From contig NZ_BMMT01000020.1 of assembly GCF_014646075.1 (NCBI RefSeq), positions 1 through 64,000 of the forward strand: a stretch of 64,000 nt of DNA, given 5' to 3'. Of the stretch, positions 30,184 to 39,325 are shown one piece after another (the stretch's first letter is position 1; every line of letters begins with the position of its first letter). Below the pieces are notes generated by a model. The model saw nothing but the letters and a program-made list of their open reading frames with translations. It did not search any database and had not been told where the DNA came from. A program made the position numbers and the translations under genes. The DNA comes from Saccharopolyspora thermophila (GTDB lineage: Bacteria > Actinomycetota > Actinomycetes > Mycobacteriales > Pseudonocardiaceae).

Positions 30184-31272
30184 ATGGAGACGGAAACGAC
30201 TGCGGAGCGCGGCGACCGCGCTGCCCCGAACCAGGACGACCCGATCAGGGGTGTGGCGCGCGGTGACTCGGCGGTGCCGCTGTCGGTGCTGGACCTGTCC
30301 ACCGTCGGCGTCCACACCACGCCGGCGGACGCGCTGGGCACCACCACCGAGCTGGCGCGGCGCGCCGAGCAGTGGGGCTACCACCGGCTGTGGGTGGCCG
30401 AGCACCACGGGATGCCCGGCATCGCCAGCTCCGCGCCCGCCGTGGTCATCGCCCACCTCGCCGCGCACACCAGCACCCTGCGGCTGGGCTCCGGCGGCGT
30501 GATGCTGCCCAACCACGCGCCCCTGGTCGTCGCCGAGCAGTTCGGCACCCTGCAGGCGCTGCACCCCGGCCGCATCGACCTCGGCATCGGCCGCGCCCCG
30601 GGCACCGACCAGGCCACCGCGCGGGCGCTGCGCCGCACCAGCGGCCCGCTGTCGGCTGACGACTTCCCACAGCAGCTCGGCGAGCTGATCGCCTTCCTCG
30701 GCGATGACTTCCCGGCCGACCACCCCTACGCGGCCATCCAGTCGGTGCCGCACGGCCCGACCCCGCCGATCTGGCTGCTCGGCTCCAGCGGGTTCAGCGC
30801 GCAGCTGGCCGGGGCGCTCGGCCTGCCGTTCGCCTTCGCGCACCACTTCAGCGCGCAGAACACGCTGCCCGCGCTGGAGCTGTACCGGCGGACGTTCAGG
30901 CCGTCGGAGGTCCTGTCCGAGCCGTACGCGCTGATCGGCGTGCAGGTGGTCGCCGCGGACACCGACGAGGAAGCGCTGGACATCGTGCGGCCGATCGCGT
31001 TGAGCATGCTCAGGCTGCGCCGCGGCATGCCGGGCAAGCAGCCGACCCGCCGCGAGGCCCGCGAGTACCCCTACACCGAGCTGGAGCAGAGCTTCGTCGA
31101 CAGCTGGCTGGCCGACGCCGTGTACGGCTCTCCGGAAGTGGTCCGCGCCGGCCTCGACGAACTGCGCGAACGCACCGGCGTCGACGAGCTGATGATCACC
31201 ACCAACGTCGCCGATCGCGACACCAAGCTGCACTCCTTCGAACTGGTCGCCAAGGCTTACCGGATGATCTGA
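30184..31272 (+). CDS. Luciferase-like flavin-dependent oxidoreductase
   Basis: A 362-aa LLM-class FMN-dependent monooxygenase of the MsnO8/alkanal-monooxygenase-like type. It has the N-terminal [11 protein letters not shown], the [16 protein letters not shown] motif, [32 protein letters not shown], and the C-terminal [22 protein letters not shown]. It would oxidise an unknown substrate with reduced FMN. It follows the SidA gene by about 60 nt and ends the siderophore locus. Tailoring or an unrelated role are both possible. The start is uncertain: ATG 30184 lacks a clear ribosome-binding site, and GTG 30253 is an alternative. Confidence 0.88.
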   Translation: METETTAERGDRAAPNQDDPIRGVARGDSAVPLSVLDLSTVGVHTTPADALGTTTELARRAEQWGYHRLWVAEHHGMPGIASSAPAVVIAHLAAHTSTLRLGSGGVMLPNHAPLVVAEQFGTLQALHPGRIDLGIGRAPGTDQATARALRRTSGPLSADDFPQQLGELIAFLGDDFPADHPYAAIQSVPHGPTPPIWLLGSSGFSAQLAGALGLPFAFAHHFSAQNTLPALELYRRTFRPSEVLSEPYALIGVQVVAADTDEEALDIVRPIALSMLRLRRGMPGKQPTRREAREYPYTELEQSFVDSWLADAVYGSPEVVRAGLDELRERTGVDELMITTNVADRDTKLHSFELVAKAYRMI

Positions 31273-31497
31273 GCGCGCCTGCCACGTCGTGGCGAGGGCG
31301 ACCGCCGATCCGGGAACGGTGGTGTCGGTGGTGCCACAGCAGGCGTCTGTGGTTCCGCCATGGAGAAGGAACCTGGATCGGTCGAGCGGGGTGGGCGGGG
31401 CCACTCCGGCCGAGGTCCGGCGCAGGGCGTCAAAGCGTGTGGCGTACGGTCTAGTGACACCGGTGTCCGAGGCACGAGGCGGGATTGAGGGATTGGC

Positions 31498-31890
31498 GTG
31501 AAGCCTGGTGTGCTGATCTTCTACCGGATCATGGCGTACGTCACCGCGGTGCTGTTGATCCTGCTGTGCGCCGCGATGGTGCTCAAGTACGGGCACTTCG
31601 CGGGCCTGTGGGCGGAGGGCACCCCGACCCAGCAGCTCGGCGTGACGTGGACGTTCCGGATCGGCGTCGCGCACGGCTGGCTGTACATGGTGTACCTGCT
31701 CGTCGCCGTGGTCGCCACCACCCAGTTGCGCGCCCCGATCGGCCGCATGCTGCTCGTGCTGCTCGCCGGGACGATCCCGTTCGGCGCGTTCGTGGCCGAG
31801 CGCAAGGTGACCCACTGGCAGGAGCTGCGGTTGGCGGGCAAGCCGATCGTGCAGCCGCACAGTTCCTCGGAGGAAACCCCGGCCCGATGA
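31498..31890 (+). CDS. DUF3817 integral membrane protein
   Basis: A 130-aa protein with about three membrane helices ([53 protein letters not shown]) and the DUF3817 hallmark [19 protein letters not shown] 31498 is the start. Its stop overlaps the ctaB start (ATGA), so the two are translationally coupled, and a role near cytochrome oxidase or heme metabolism is possible but unproven. Confidence 0.88.
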   Translation: MKPGVLIFYRIMAYVTAVLLILLCAAMVLKYGHFAGLWAEGTPTQQLGVTWTFRIGVAHGWLYMVYLLVAVVATTQLRAPIGRMLLVLLAGTIPFGAFVAERKVTHWQELRLAGKPIVQPHSSSEETPAR

Positions 31891-32816
31891 CCATGACCTC
31901 CCAGTCCGCACCGGTCACCGCCCCGGCCTCCGGCCGCCGCGGGGTGTTGGCCGCCTACCTGGCGTTGACCAAGCCGCGGGTCATCGAGCTGCTGCTGGTC
32001 ACCACCATCCCCGCCATGTTCCTCGCGCAGCGGGGCATTCCCTCGCCGTGGCTGGTGATCGTCACGCTCGTCGGCGGCACCATGTCGGCGGGCAGCGCCA
32101 ACGTGCTCAACTGCGTGGTCGACTCCGACATCGACGCGGTCATGAACCGCACGAAGGGGCGCCCGCTGGTGCGCTACGAGGTGCCGCGCCGCAACGCCCT
32201 GATCTTCGGCATCGTGCTCGGGGTGGTGTCGTTCGTCGTGCTGTGGCTCGGCGTGAACCTGCTGTCGGCGGTGCTGGCGACCGCGGCGCTGCTGTTCTAC
32301 GTCTTCGTGTACACGCTGGTGCTCAAGCGCCGGACCGCGCAGAACATCGTGTGGGGCGGCGCGGCGGGCTGCATGCCGGTGGTGGTCGGCTGGGCCGCGG
32401 TCACCGGCAGGGTCGAGTGGCCCGCGCTGGTGATGTTCGGCGTGGTGTTCCTGTGGACGCCGCCGCACTTCTGGTCGCTGGCGATGAAGTACAAGGACGA
32501 CTACGCCCGGGCCGGAGTGCCGATGCTGCCGGTGGTGGCCACCCCGCGCACGGTGTCGGCCCGGATCCTGGCCTACAGCTGGGCCACGGTCGGCTGCACC
32601 CTGCTGCTGGTGCCGGTGACCAGCTGGGTCTACGTGGCGTGCGCGGTGCTGGTCGGGGCGGCGTTCCTGGTGGTCGCGCAGCGGCTGCACGCGGCGGTGC
32701 GCGACGGCCGGGCCGTCAACCCGATGACGCTTTTCCACCTGTCGAACTCCTACCTGGCGCTGCTGTTCGTGGGTATCGCGGTGGACGCGGCGGTCGGGCT
32801 GCCGGTGCTGGGCTGA
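31887..32816 (+). CDS. ctaB: Protoheme IX farnesyltransferase (heme O synthase)
   Basis: A UbiA-superfamily membrane enzyme that adds a farnesyl group to heme b, making heme O for aa3-type cytochrome oxidase. The 309-aa protein shows the first Asp-rich motif [20 protein letters not shown], the [28 protein letters not shown] signature and about nine membrane helices. ATG 31887 overlaps the upstream stop, with ggagg before it; the frame is open further left but without homology. Convergent with the DinB-like gene 40 nt downstream. Confidence 0.96.
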   Translation: MTMTSQSAPVTAPASGRRGVLAAYLALTKPRVIELLLVTTIPAMFLAQRGIPSPWLVIVTLVGGTMSAGSANVLNCVVDSDIDAVMNRTKGRPLVRYEVPRRNALIFGIVLGVVSFVVLWLGVNLLSAVLATAALLFYVFVYTLVLKRRTAQNIVWGGAAGCMPVVVGWAAVTGRVEWPALVMFGVVFLWTPPHFWSLAMKYKDDYARAGVPMLPVVATPRTVSARILAYSWATVGCTLLLVPVTSWVYVACAVLVGAAFLVVAQRLHAAVRDGRAVNPMTLFHLSNSYLALLFVGIAVDAAVGLPVLG

Positions 32817-32856
32817 TCACCACCGCAGCACGCTCACTTCCCTCTCAGGGAGGTCT

Positions 32857-33486
32857 TCAGCGCAGGACCGGGAACACCGAGGGCGTGCCGCGGCCGGTCG
32901 CGGCGTCGACGAACGCCACCGGGTCGGCGGTGTCGGCCAGCAGCCGCACCGTCGCGCGTAACGGAGCACCGGCCATCGGGCCGGGCACGGCCAGGTCCAG
33001 CGCGGTCGCCATGTCGAAGTAGTGCACCACCGCCTCCATGGTGAAGATCCGCAGCGCCTCCGCCGCGGTCACCACGGCGAAGCCGCCGTAGTCGACACGG
33101 CGGTCCAGGTTCGCGTTCCGCAACGAGGCGATCAACCCCGGCGCGACCTCGGCGAACTGTGCGACGAGCTGCTCGGCCGGGGTCGCGGTGGCCTGCCGCA
33201 CGGCCTCGTCGCGCAGCTGGTCGGCCGCCTCGTGCGCGATCCCGCCCGGCCGCTGCATGAAGGCGAGCAGCTCCGCGGCGTCGGCGTGCGTGACCGGCCC
33301 GTCCGGTTCCTCCGCCGCGAGTCCCGCCCTGGTGGCCGCCGGGAATCCGCTGCAGTGCGCGTACACGTCCTTGACGGTCCAGCCAGGCAGCCGGGTCGGC
33401 CGCTGCCACCCGGACTCGTCGAGCGACCCGCCCAGGTCGGCCCATGCCCGCCAGGACTGCTCCAGTGCGTCGATGATCATGTGCAT
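32857..33486 (-). CDS. Mycothiol-dependent maleylpyruvate-isomerase-like (DinB superfamily) protein
   Basis: A 209-aa four-helix DinB/MDMPI-like protein of the TIGR03083 type. It has the opening LEQSWRAWADLGGSLDESGWQRPTRLPGWTVKDVYAHCSGF, in which WTVKDVYAH supplies the first metal His, and the later EAVVHYFDMATAL with a second His. Members are metal-dependent, mycothiol-using transferases or unknown. The frame continues 37 codons upstream. ATG 33486 is chosen by homology because no ribosome-binding site is evident. Confidence 0.8.
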   Translation of the reverse strand: MHMIIDALEQSWRAWADLGGSLDESGWQRPTRLPGWTVKDVYAHCSGFPAATRAGLAAEEPDGPVTHADAAELLAFMQRPGGIAHEAADQLRDEAVRQATATPAEQLVAQFAEVAPGLIASLRNANLDRRVDYGGFAVVTAAEALRIFTMEAVVHYFDMATALDLAVPGPMAGAPLRATVRLLADTADPVAFVDAATGRGTPSVFPVLR

Positions 33487-33789
33487 CCGATCGGTTCGAA
33501 GGTCACGCACGACTGGCCGCCAAAGCGCCCCGCGTGCTGGCTGGTGGAAGTCCGGTTCGCTGTCCACAACCGGACCGTAGTGTGGCCCGGGCCCCACCCG
33601 CGGTGATCAAACCCCCCGGCGGTGGTGCCCGGGGGGGCGATCCCAGATCATCGCGCGATGTCCACCCATCTCGCCGGAATTCCGGGAAATTCGCGTCGTG
33701 GCCGATCTACGCCAAGGCGGTGGGCGCGGCCCGCGTGGCCAATACGTTCGACGGGTGCCGTGATCCGGTCAGCTTGGAGGTTGGTGCAG
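33487..33789. other. Intergenic region with no recognised element
   Basis: About 300 bases lie between the divergent DinB-like and snapalysin-like genes. Apart from G/C runs near 33615-33650 and the GGAGG before the protease gene, I see no operator, riboswitch, RNA gene or convincing ORF. Confidence 0.6.
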
Positions 33790-34338
33790 ATGAACCTGCC
33801 GCGCCCGATACGACCCGTCCTCGGGGTGCTCGTCGCGTTCCTGGTCGCCCTGGTCGCGCCGGTGACGGCGGCCGCGACCCCGGATCAGGTCCGGGTCGTC
33901 ACCTACGACGCCGGTCAGGCCGCCGAGTTCCGTGACGCGGTGGACGCCGGGGCGCAGATCTGGAACGACAGCGTGCACAACGTGCGCCTGGAACCGGCCA
34001 CCGGCGGGGACGCCGACGTGGTCGTGCTGGCCGACGACGGCTGGCCGCGCGCGGAGGTCGTCGACCTCGGCCGGGGCCGCATCTGGATGGGCCGGCAGGC
34101 CGTGGCCGAGGGCCACGACGTCGTCCGCATCGCCGCGCACGAGTTCGGCCACATCCTCGGCCTGCCGGACAACCGCACCGGCGAGTGCGCGGACCTGATG
34201 TCCGGCGCCAGCGCCGGGCCCGACTGCGACAACGCCAAGCCGAACCCCGACGAGATCGCCGAGGTGGAGCGCAACTTCGCCGACAGTGTGCGGATCACCC
34301 CGCGGGTGTTCCGCGAGGACGTGCTCGCCCGCGGGTGA
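33790..34338 (+). CDS. Snapalysin-like secreted metalloprotease (peptidase M7)
   Basis: A 182-aa secreted zinc protease. The signal peptide is NLPRPIRPVLGVLVAFLVALVAPVTAAAT, so the mature enzyme is about 150 aa. The zinc site is HEFGHILGLPD (HExxHxxGxxD), as in Streptomyces SnpA. Cysteines near the C-terminus (TGECADL, AGPDCDN) fit the family disulfide. GGAGG lies before ATG 33790; an in-frame GTG at 33784 is possible. In Streptomyces, snpA is activated by an adjacent LysR-type gene, but none is present here. Confidence 0.9.
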   Translation: MNLPRPIRPVLGVLVAFLVALVAPVTAAATPDQVRVVTYDAGQAAEFRDAVDAGAQIWNDSVHNVRLEPATGGDADVVVLADDGWPRAEVVDLGRGRIWMGRQAVAEGHDVVRIAAHEFGHILGLPDNRTGECADLMSGASAGPDCDNAKPNPDEIAEVERNFADSVRITPRVFREDVLARG

Positions 34339-34556
34339 GCATGCGGGTGGCGGCCGGCCGCAGCCCCCGACGGCCGCCACCCGACCGCTCCGCTGCGCGA
34401 TCCGGGTGAACCCGCAGCCCGGTGCCCCGCACCCGGAACCGACACCGCCGCCCCCGCCGTCCCAACTCCGCGAAAGCCGCTCGACGACGCGTCCGGCGGC
34501 GATAGAGTTCGCAGTGATCAACTGATCACTGCGACAGCACCGAGGCGGGCAGGGGC

Positions 34557-35207
34557 ATGCACGACGAGCCAGGGCACGACGACCGGCCGCCGGAGACCGT
34601 CGATCCGGTCGAGGCCGCACCGGCACCGGAAACCACCGAGGAACCCGAGCCCGAGAAGGCGCCCGACCCGGTCACCGAGCTGACCGAGGCGGTCACCGCC
34701 CTCGCCGCGGAGGTCCGCCAGCACCACGAGCGCGCCGCCGCCCGCGAGCGCGTCATCGACAGGCTGCACGCCGAGGTGGAGCGGCTGCGCGCCGGGGAGC
34801 AGAACCTGCTGCTGCGCCCGATCACCACCGACCTGCAGAACCTCCGCAACGACCTGCTGCACCAGGCCCGCACCCTGCCCGCCGAACTCACCCGCCAGCA
34901 GGTTGCCGACCTGCTGGAGTCCTTCGCGCTGAGCGCCGAGCAGGCCCTGGAACGCTGCGGCAGCACACCGATCAGCCCGCAGGCCGGGGCCGAGTTCTCC
35001 GCGCGCGAGCACCGCGCCGTCAGGGTCATCCCGGCCGACGACCCCGCCCAGCACCAGCGCATCGCCGCGGTCGTTTCCGACGGTTACCTGGACACCATGA
35101 CCGAGCGCGTGACCGTCCCGGCGCGGGTGCACGTGTACCGCTGGAGCGAACCGACCGCACCGGCCGAGGACAACAGTCCGCGAGAGGGGATGAGCGCAGA
35201 TGTCTGA
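34557..35207 (+). CDS. GrpE-like nucleotide exchange factor
   Basis: A 216-aa protein with an acidic, Pro/Glu-rich N-terminus (about 1-45), a coiled coil (about 45-85) and a beta-rich C-terminal head ending TVPARVHVYRWSE. GrpE proteins exchange ADP for ATP on Hsp70. This is not the housekeeping GrpE: no dnaK-dnaJ-hspR genes adjoin it and similarity is loose. Its stop overlaps the start of the following hsp70 gene by 8 nt, so it is probably that chaperone's dedicated exchange factor. First gene of the plus-strand island operon. Confidence 0.75.
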   Translation: MHDEPGHDDRPPETVDPVEAAPAPETTEEPEPEKAPDPVTELTEAVTALAAEVRQHHERAAARERVIDRLHAEVERLRAGEQNLLLRPITTDLQNLRNDLLHQARTLPAELTRQQVADLLESFALSAEQALERCGSTPISPQAGAEFSAREHRAVRVIPADDPAQHQRIAAVVSDGYLDTMTERVTVPARVHVYRWSEPTAPAEDNSPREGMSADV

Positions 35208-36846
35208 CCGCGACCTCCAGGTCTTCGGCATCGACCTGGGCACCACGTACTCGGCCATCGCCTACGTGGACGAGACGGGTCGCCCCACGGTCTGCCGCAA
35301 CACCGACAGCAACGAGACCACCCCCTCGGTGGTGTTCTTCGAGAACGAGACCAACGTGGTCGTCGGCTCGGTGGCGAAGAACTCCGCGATCATCGACCCG
35401 GACCGGGTGGTGTCGCTGATCAAACGCCAGATGGGCAGCGACGCCGAGTTCGAGTTCCACGGCACCACCTACACCCCGGAGTCGATCTCCGCGCTGATCC
35501 TCAAGCAGCTCGCCCAGGACGCCGCCGCGCACACCGGGCGCGAGGTGACCCGCGCGGTGATCACCGTGCCCGCCTACTTCGGCATGCTGGAGCGCAGCGC
35601 CACCAAGAACGCGGGCCGGATCGCCGGGCTTGACGTGATCGGCATCGTGCCCGAGCCGGTGGCCGCGGCGCTGCACTACGAGGCGACCACCGACGCCGAG
35701 GACAAGACGATCCTGGTGTACGACCTGGGCGGCGGCACCTTCGACACCACGGTCATCCGGGTGTCCAAGGACGAGATCGTGGTGGTCTGCACCGACGGCG
35801 ACGACCACCTCGGCGGCGCCGACTGGGACCTGCGGCTGCGCAACCACCTGCTGGCGAAGTTTCTGGAGCAGGCCCCCAAGGGCACCGAGGTGGAGGACGA
35901 CGAGGAGTTCCTCCAGTCGCTGACCACCACCGCCGAGGAGACCAAGAAGCAGCTGTCCAGGGCCGAATCCCGCGCGGTCGCGCTGCGCGGCGCCGGGGTC
36001 AGCGCCCGGGTGGAGGTGACGCGGGCGCAGTTCGAGGACGAGACCCGGGACCTGCTGGACAAGACCATCGACATCGTCCGGCGCACCCTCAAGACCCTGC
36101 AGACCAAGGAGCCGGGCGCGCAGATCGACGACGTGCTGCTGGTCGGCGGGTCCACGAAGATGCCCGCGGTCGCCGAGCGGCTGCGCGCCGAGTTCGGCTG
36201 GGAACCCAAGCTGCACGACCCGGACCTGGCCGTCGCCAAGGGCGCGGCGCTGTACGCGCTGGGTCGCGTGGTGCACCGCGAGATGCAGGAAGCCAGCGGC
36301 TCCGACGTCGCCGAGGCGGTGCAGGAGGTGGCGCGCCAGACGGGCATCTCGGCCCGCGCACTGGAGGACCTGGCGACCAAGCAGACCCGCAACGTGCTGC
36401 CGAAGGCGTTCGGCGTAAAGCTCGTCGACACCTCCGACCCGGACTGGCGCAGCAAGCCCACCCGGCACTTCGTCAAGCACCTGGTGCACGCCAACGACTC
36501 GTTGCCCACCGAGGAGCGCCTGCTGGAGGCGGTCACCGTGGAGGAGGGCCAGACCGGGGTGGAGATCGAGCTCTACGAGCAGTCCGGGGTGGTGGCCGGC
36601 CCCGAGCTGTCCGAGAACAAGCCGATCAACGAGGGCAGGGGCCTCATCGACGGGCTGCCGCCGCTGCCCGTCGGCTCACCGGTGAACATCCGGATGACCG
36701 TCGACGACGAGGGCCTGCTGGAGCTGACCGCCACCGAACCGTCCACCGGCAAGTCCCTGGACATCAAGGTGCGGGTGAGCGTGCGCAGCGACGAGGAGGT
36801 CGAGGCCGCCACGAAGGTGGTCGCCGGGATCACGGTCACCGGCTGA
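35200..36846 (+). CDS. Short Hsp70 (DnaK-like) ATPase, first copy
   Basis: A 548-aa Hsp70. The nucleotide-binding domain is complete: FGIDLGTTYSAIAYVD, VITVPAYFG, LVYDLGGGTFDTT and LLVGGSTKMPAVAERL. An insert of about 60 residues, not in DnaK, separates it from a beta-type substrate-binding domain (VEIELYEQSGVVAG, INIRMTV-like strands, LELTATEPSTGKSL). The protein ends there, so the helical lid and EEVD-like tail of a 600+ residue DnaK are missing. It overlaps the GrpE-like gene upstream and the Fn3-like gene downstream (TGATG). No J-protein is encoded nearby. Probably an ATP-driven switch in the island rather than a general chaperone (inference). Confidence 0.93.
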   Translation: MSDRDLQVFGIDLGTTYSAIAYVDETGRPTVCRNTDSNETTPSVVFFENETNVVVGSVAKNSAIIDPDRVVSLIKRQMGSDAEFEFHGTTYTPESISALILKQLAQDAAAHTGREVTRAVITVPAYFGMLERSATKNAGRIAGLDVIGIVPEPVAAALHYEATTDAEDKTILVYDLGGGTFDTTVIRVSKDEIVVVCTDGDDHLGGADWDLRLRNHLLAKFLEQAPKGTEVEDDEEFLQSLTTTAEETKKQLSRAESRAVALRGAGVSARVEVTRAQFEDETRDLLDKTIDIVRRTLKTLQTKEPGAQIDDVLLVGGSTKMPAVAERLRAEFGWEPKLHDPDLAVAKGAALYALGRVVHREMQEASGSDVAEAVQEVARQTGISARALEDLATKQTRNVLPKAFGVKLVDTSDPDWRSKPTRHFVKHLVHANDSLPTEERLLEAVTVEEGQTGVEIELYEQSGVVAGPELSENKPINEGRGLIDGLPPLPVGSPVNIRMTVDDEGLLELTATEPSTGKSLDIKVRVSVRSDEEVEAATKVVAGITVTG

Positions 36847-39194
36847 TGCGGCCGTTCGACCCGAAGGCGTACGAGCGCGAGGTGGTCCGGCCGCTGCGGG
36901 GGCGCAGCGGCCGATTACCCGACGACCTGCTGACCCGGTACGCCGTCGACCTTGGGTTCTCCGACGCCGAGCTGGCCCAGCGGCTGGCCCAGGTGCGGTC
37001 GCACTGGAACAAAAGCGCCCAGTCCACCGCCAAGTCCAGCTTCACCACCAGCGTCTACAAGGCGTTCCTGCGCGAGGACGAGGAGCTGCGCCGCCAGCAC
37101 GGCGACGCGATGTCGCGGATGTCGTGGTGGCGCGACCAGGCCGCGAAGCGCTCCGCCACCGGGCAGCAGCGGATCAACGAACTGGCCGCGATGCTGAAAT
37201 CCACCTTCGGCGACCTCGGGCTGATCACGCCCGGCCAGCTGGAGGCCATGCGCGAGGCATTCGGCCAACTCGGACCGTCCGAAGTGGACGCAGCATTGGC
37301 CGAAGCCGGGGTGCGGTCGGTCGAACCGCTGGAGCTGCCCAAGACCAGCGGCCTGTCCGACACCCTGTTCCGGCGGCTCAAGGCGCTGCTCACCGACGCC
37401 GAAGTCACCTCCATCCCCGAACTGCTGCACGGCAAGCTGCGCGGCTTCCGCATCCTCGAGACCTTCCGCAGCGATCCCCCGCACCCGCTCACCGCCGACG
37501 CCGTGCGGGCCGCCATCGACCGGGAGGACCGGCGCTCCGGCAACCAGCCCGCCCGCGAAGCCCTCGGCATGATCAACACCGCGGTCACCCGCGACGGCGT
37601 CGACCTCCGCCAGCTGACCCTGCACCATCTCCTCGACGACGTGCGGCGCCTCCGCGCAGGCGGTGCACCGGCCGCCGCTCTGGTCCGCGTGCTCCAGCAG
37701 ACCGGCCTGGCGGACGACGAGGTCCGCCACGCCGTGGTGAGCGTCCTCAGCGAAACCGGTGCCACCGCACCCACAACCAGCGGACTGCCGGAGGTCACCG
37801 AACTGCTCGCCGCCGGCCAGCTCTTCGCCGCCCAACAAGCCCTGGCGGGCATCACCGACGCCGACGAGGCGGCCGCCGCGAAAGCGGCCGTCGACCGGCA
37901 CGCCGAGCGGGTCCGCGAACTCCGCGAAGCCGCCCACCGCGCGGCGCGCAGCGGAGCCGACGGCGAAGCCCGGCGCACCCTCGCCGAGGCCGCGCGGCTC
38001 GCCGCCGACGACGAGGCGATCGCCGCGGAGCTGCGGCGCATGCCGCTGAGCCCCGTCGCGGACGTGACGGCGCGGCCGGAAGGTGCCGGAGTGCGCGTGT
38101 CGTGGCGGGCACAGCCCGACCACGACGAGCACACCACCCGCTACCGCGTGGTGCGCCGAGCCGGACGGACGCCCGGCGACCCCGCCGACGGCGACGTGGT
38201 CGCCGAAGGCGCGGCGACCGCCGTGGTGGACAGCGACGTGCGGGCCGGGGTGCTCGTCGGCTACGCGGTGTTCGCCGCGGAGGCGTGCGGCGCGTGGTCG
38301 CGCCCGTCCGGCACCACGGTCGAGGTGCTGCCCCCGGTGCACGACGTGCGGTTGTCCGTGCACAACGGGGTCGCCGAGGGCACCTGGAAGGTCCACCCCG
38401 ACGTCGTGGGCGTCGACGTCCGGCGGCGCCGCGACGGCGAAGCCGGTGACGTCTCCGTGCCCACCAACGGCACCACGGCCTTCCGCGACGCCACCGCGGA
38501 CGTCGACGCCGACCACACCTACCTGCTGACCGCCCGCTACCGCAGGGACGACGGCACCGAGGTCGCCGCGGAGACCGTCGCGGTCCGGCACACCGCCCGG
38601 GTGGCGCCGGCGCTGCCGCCGGTGAGCGCGCTCGAAGCGCGGCGGTTCGGTGGTGGGGTGGTGCTGTCGTGGGTGTGGCCGGACGACGTCCGGATGGCCG
38701 AGGTGACCTGGACGGGCGCCGCCGAGGGCAGCAGGCGGCTGACCCGGCAGCAGTACCAGGCCGACGGCGGCTGCCGCATCGACCCTGGCCCGGGCCCTGT
38801 TCGCGTGCAGGTCTGCTCGATCGCTCCCGCGGAGCACGGCGAGGGGCGCTCGGCGCCGAGCGCGCTTGAACTGGCCGGGACACCGCCGCGGGCGACGTAC
38901 CGGGTGGAACGGCAGAAGCGCCTGTTCGGGGCGCGCACCGCGCGCATCGTGCTCACCTGCGACCAGCGCGTGCCGGACTGCGCCGTGGTCGTCGTGATCG
39001 CGCCGGGCCGCGTGATGCCGCTCAGACCCGAGGACGGCCAGGTGGTGCACCGCGCCACCCACGACCTCGGCGACCCGGTCGAGATCACCGTCGAACTCCC
39101 GCGCCGCAGACCGTTCTGGCTGCGCTGCTTCGTCGAAACCCCCGGAGTCCAGCTCGTCGACCCGCCCACCACCCAGCTGAAGGTGGCCACGTGA
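36846..39194 (+). CDS. Large protein with Fn3-like repeats, Hsp70-associated
   Basis: A 782-aa soluble protein of unknown function. Residues about 1-120 are charged helices (FDPKAYEREVVRPLRGRSGRLPDDLLTRYAVDLG) followed by helical repeats to about 400. Residues about 400-640 look like two or three fibronectin-III/Ig-like beta domains (PVADVTARPEGAGVRVSWRA; PPVSALEARRFGGGVVLSW). A last beta domain covers 690-782. No signal peptide. It starts inside the Hsp70 stop codon, so equal expression and physical partnership with the Hsp70 are likely. I infer a scaffold or target-recognition role. Confidence 0.75.
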   Translation: MRPFDPKAYEREVVRPLRGRSGRLPDDLLTRYAVDLGFSDAELAQRLAQVRSHWNKSAQSTAKSSFTTSVYKAFLREDEELRRQHGDAMSRMSWWRDQAAKRSATGQQRINELAAMLKSTFGDLGLITPGQLEAMREAFGQLGPSEVDAALAEAGVRSVEPLELPKTSGLSDTLFRRLKALLTDAEVTSIPELLHGKLRGFRILETFRSDPPHPLTADAVRAAIDREDRRSGNQPAREALGMINTAVTRDGVDLRQLTLHHLLDDVRRLRAGGAPAAALVRVLQQTGLADDEVRHAVVSVLSETGATAPTTSGLPEVTELLAAGQLFAAQQALAGITDADEAAAAKAAVDRHAERVRELREAAHRAARSGADGEARRTLAEAARLAADDEAIAAELRRMPLSPVADVTARPEGAGVRVSWRAQPDHDEHTTRYRVVRRAGRTPGDPADGDVVAEGAATAVVDSDVRAGVLVGYAVFAAEACGAWSRPSGTTVEVLPPVHDVRLSVHNGVAEGTWKVHPDVVGVDVRRRRDGEAGDVSVPTNGTTAFRDATADVDADHTYLLTARYRRDDGTEVAAETVAVRHTARVAPALPPVSALEARRFGGGVVLSWVWPDDVRMAEVTWTGAAEGSRRLTRQQYQADGGCRIDPGPGPVRVQVCSIAPAEHGEGRSAPSALELAGTPPRATYRVERQKRLFGARTARIVLTCDQRVPDCAVVVVIAPGRVMPLRPEDGQVVHRATHDLGDPVEITVELPRRRPFWLRCFVETPGVQLVDPPTTQLKVAT

Positions 39195-39325
39195 TCACCC
39201 CACCTCGTGACACCCGCCCCGACATGCCCACCCCGACCTCGGGGGCCGTGGGGTCCAGACCGAGCGCGACCACGGACTTCTCGGCGCGGGGGAGCTTCAC
39301 GGCGACTGCCGAGGGGAGGGCCTGA

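Noticed and set aside
34557..36846. Housekeeping grpE-dnaK operon
   Set aside because: No dnaJ or hspR follows, the Hsp70 is 548 aa without a lid, and the genes overlap conflict-system families instead.
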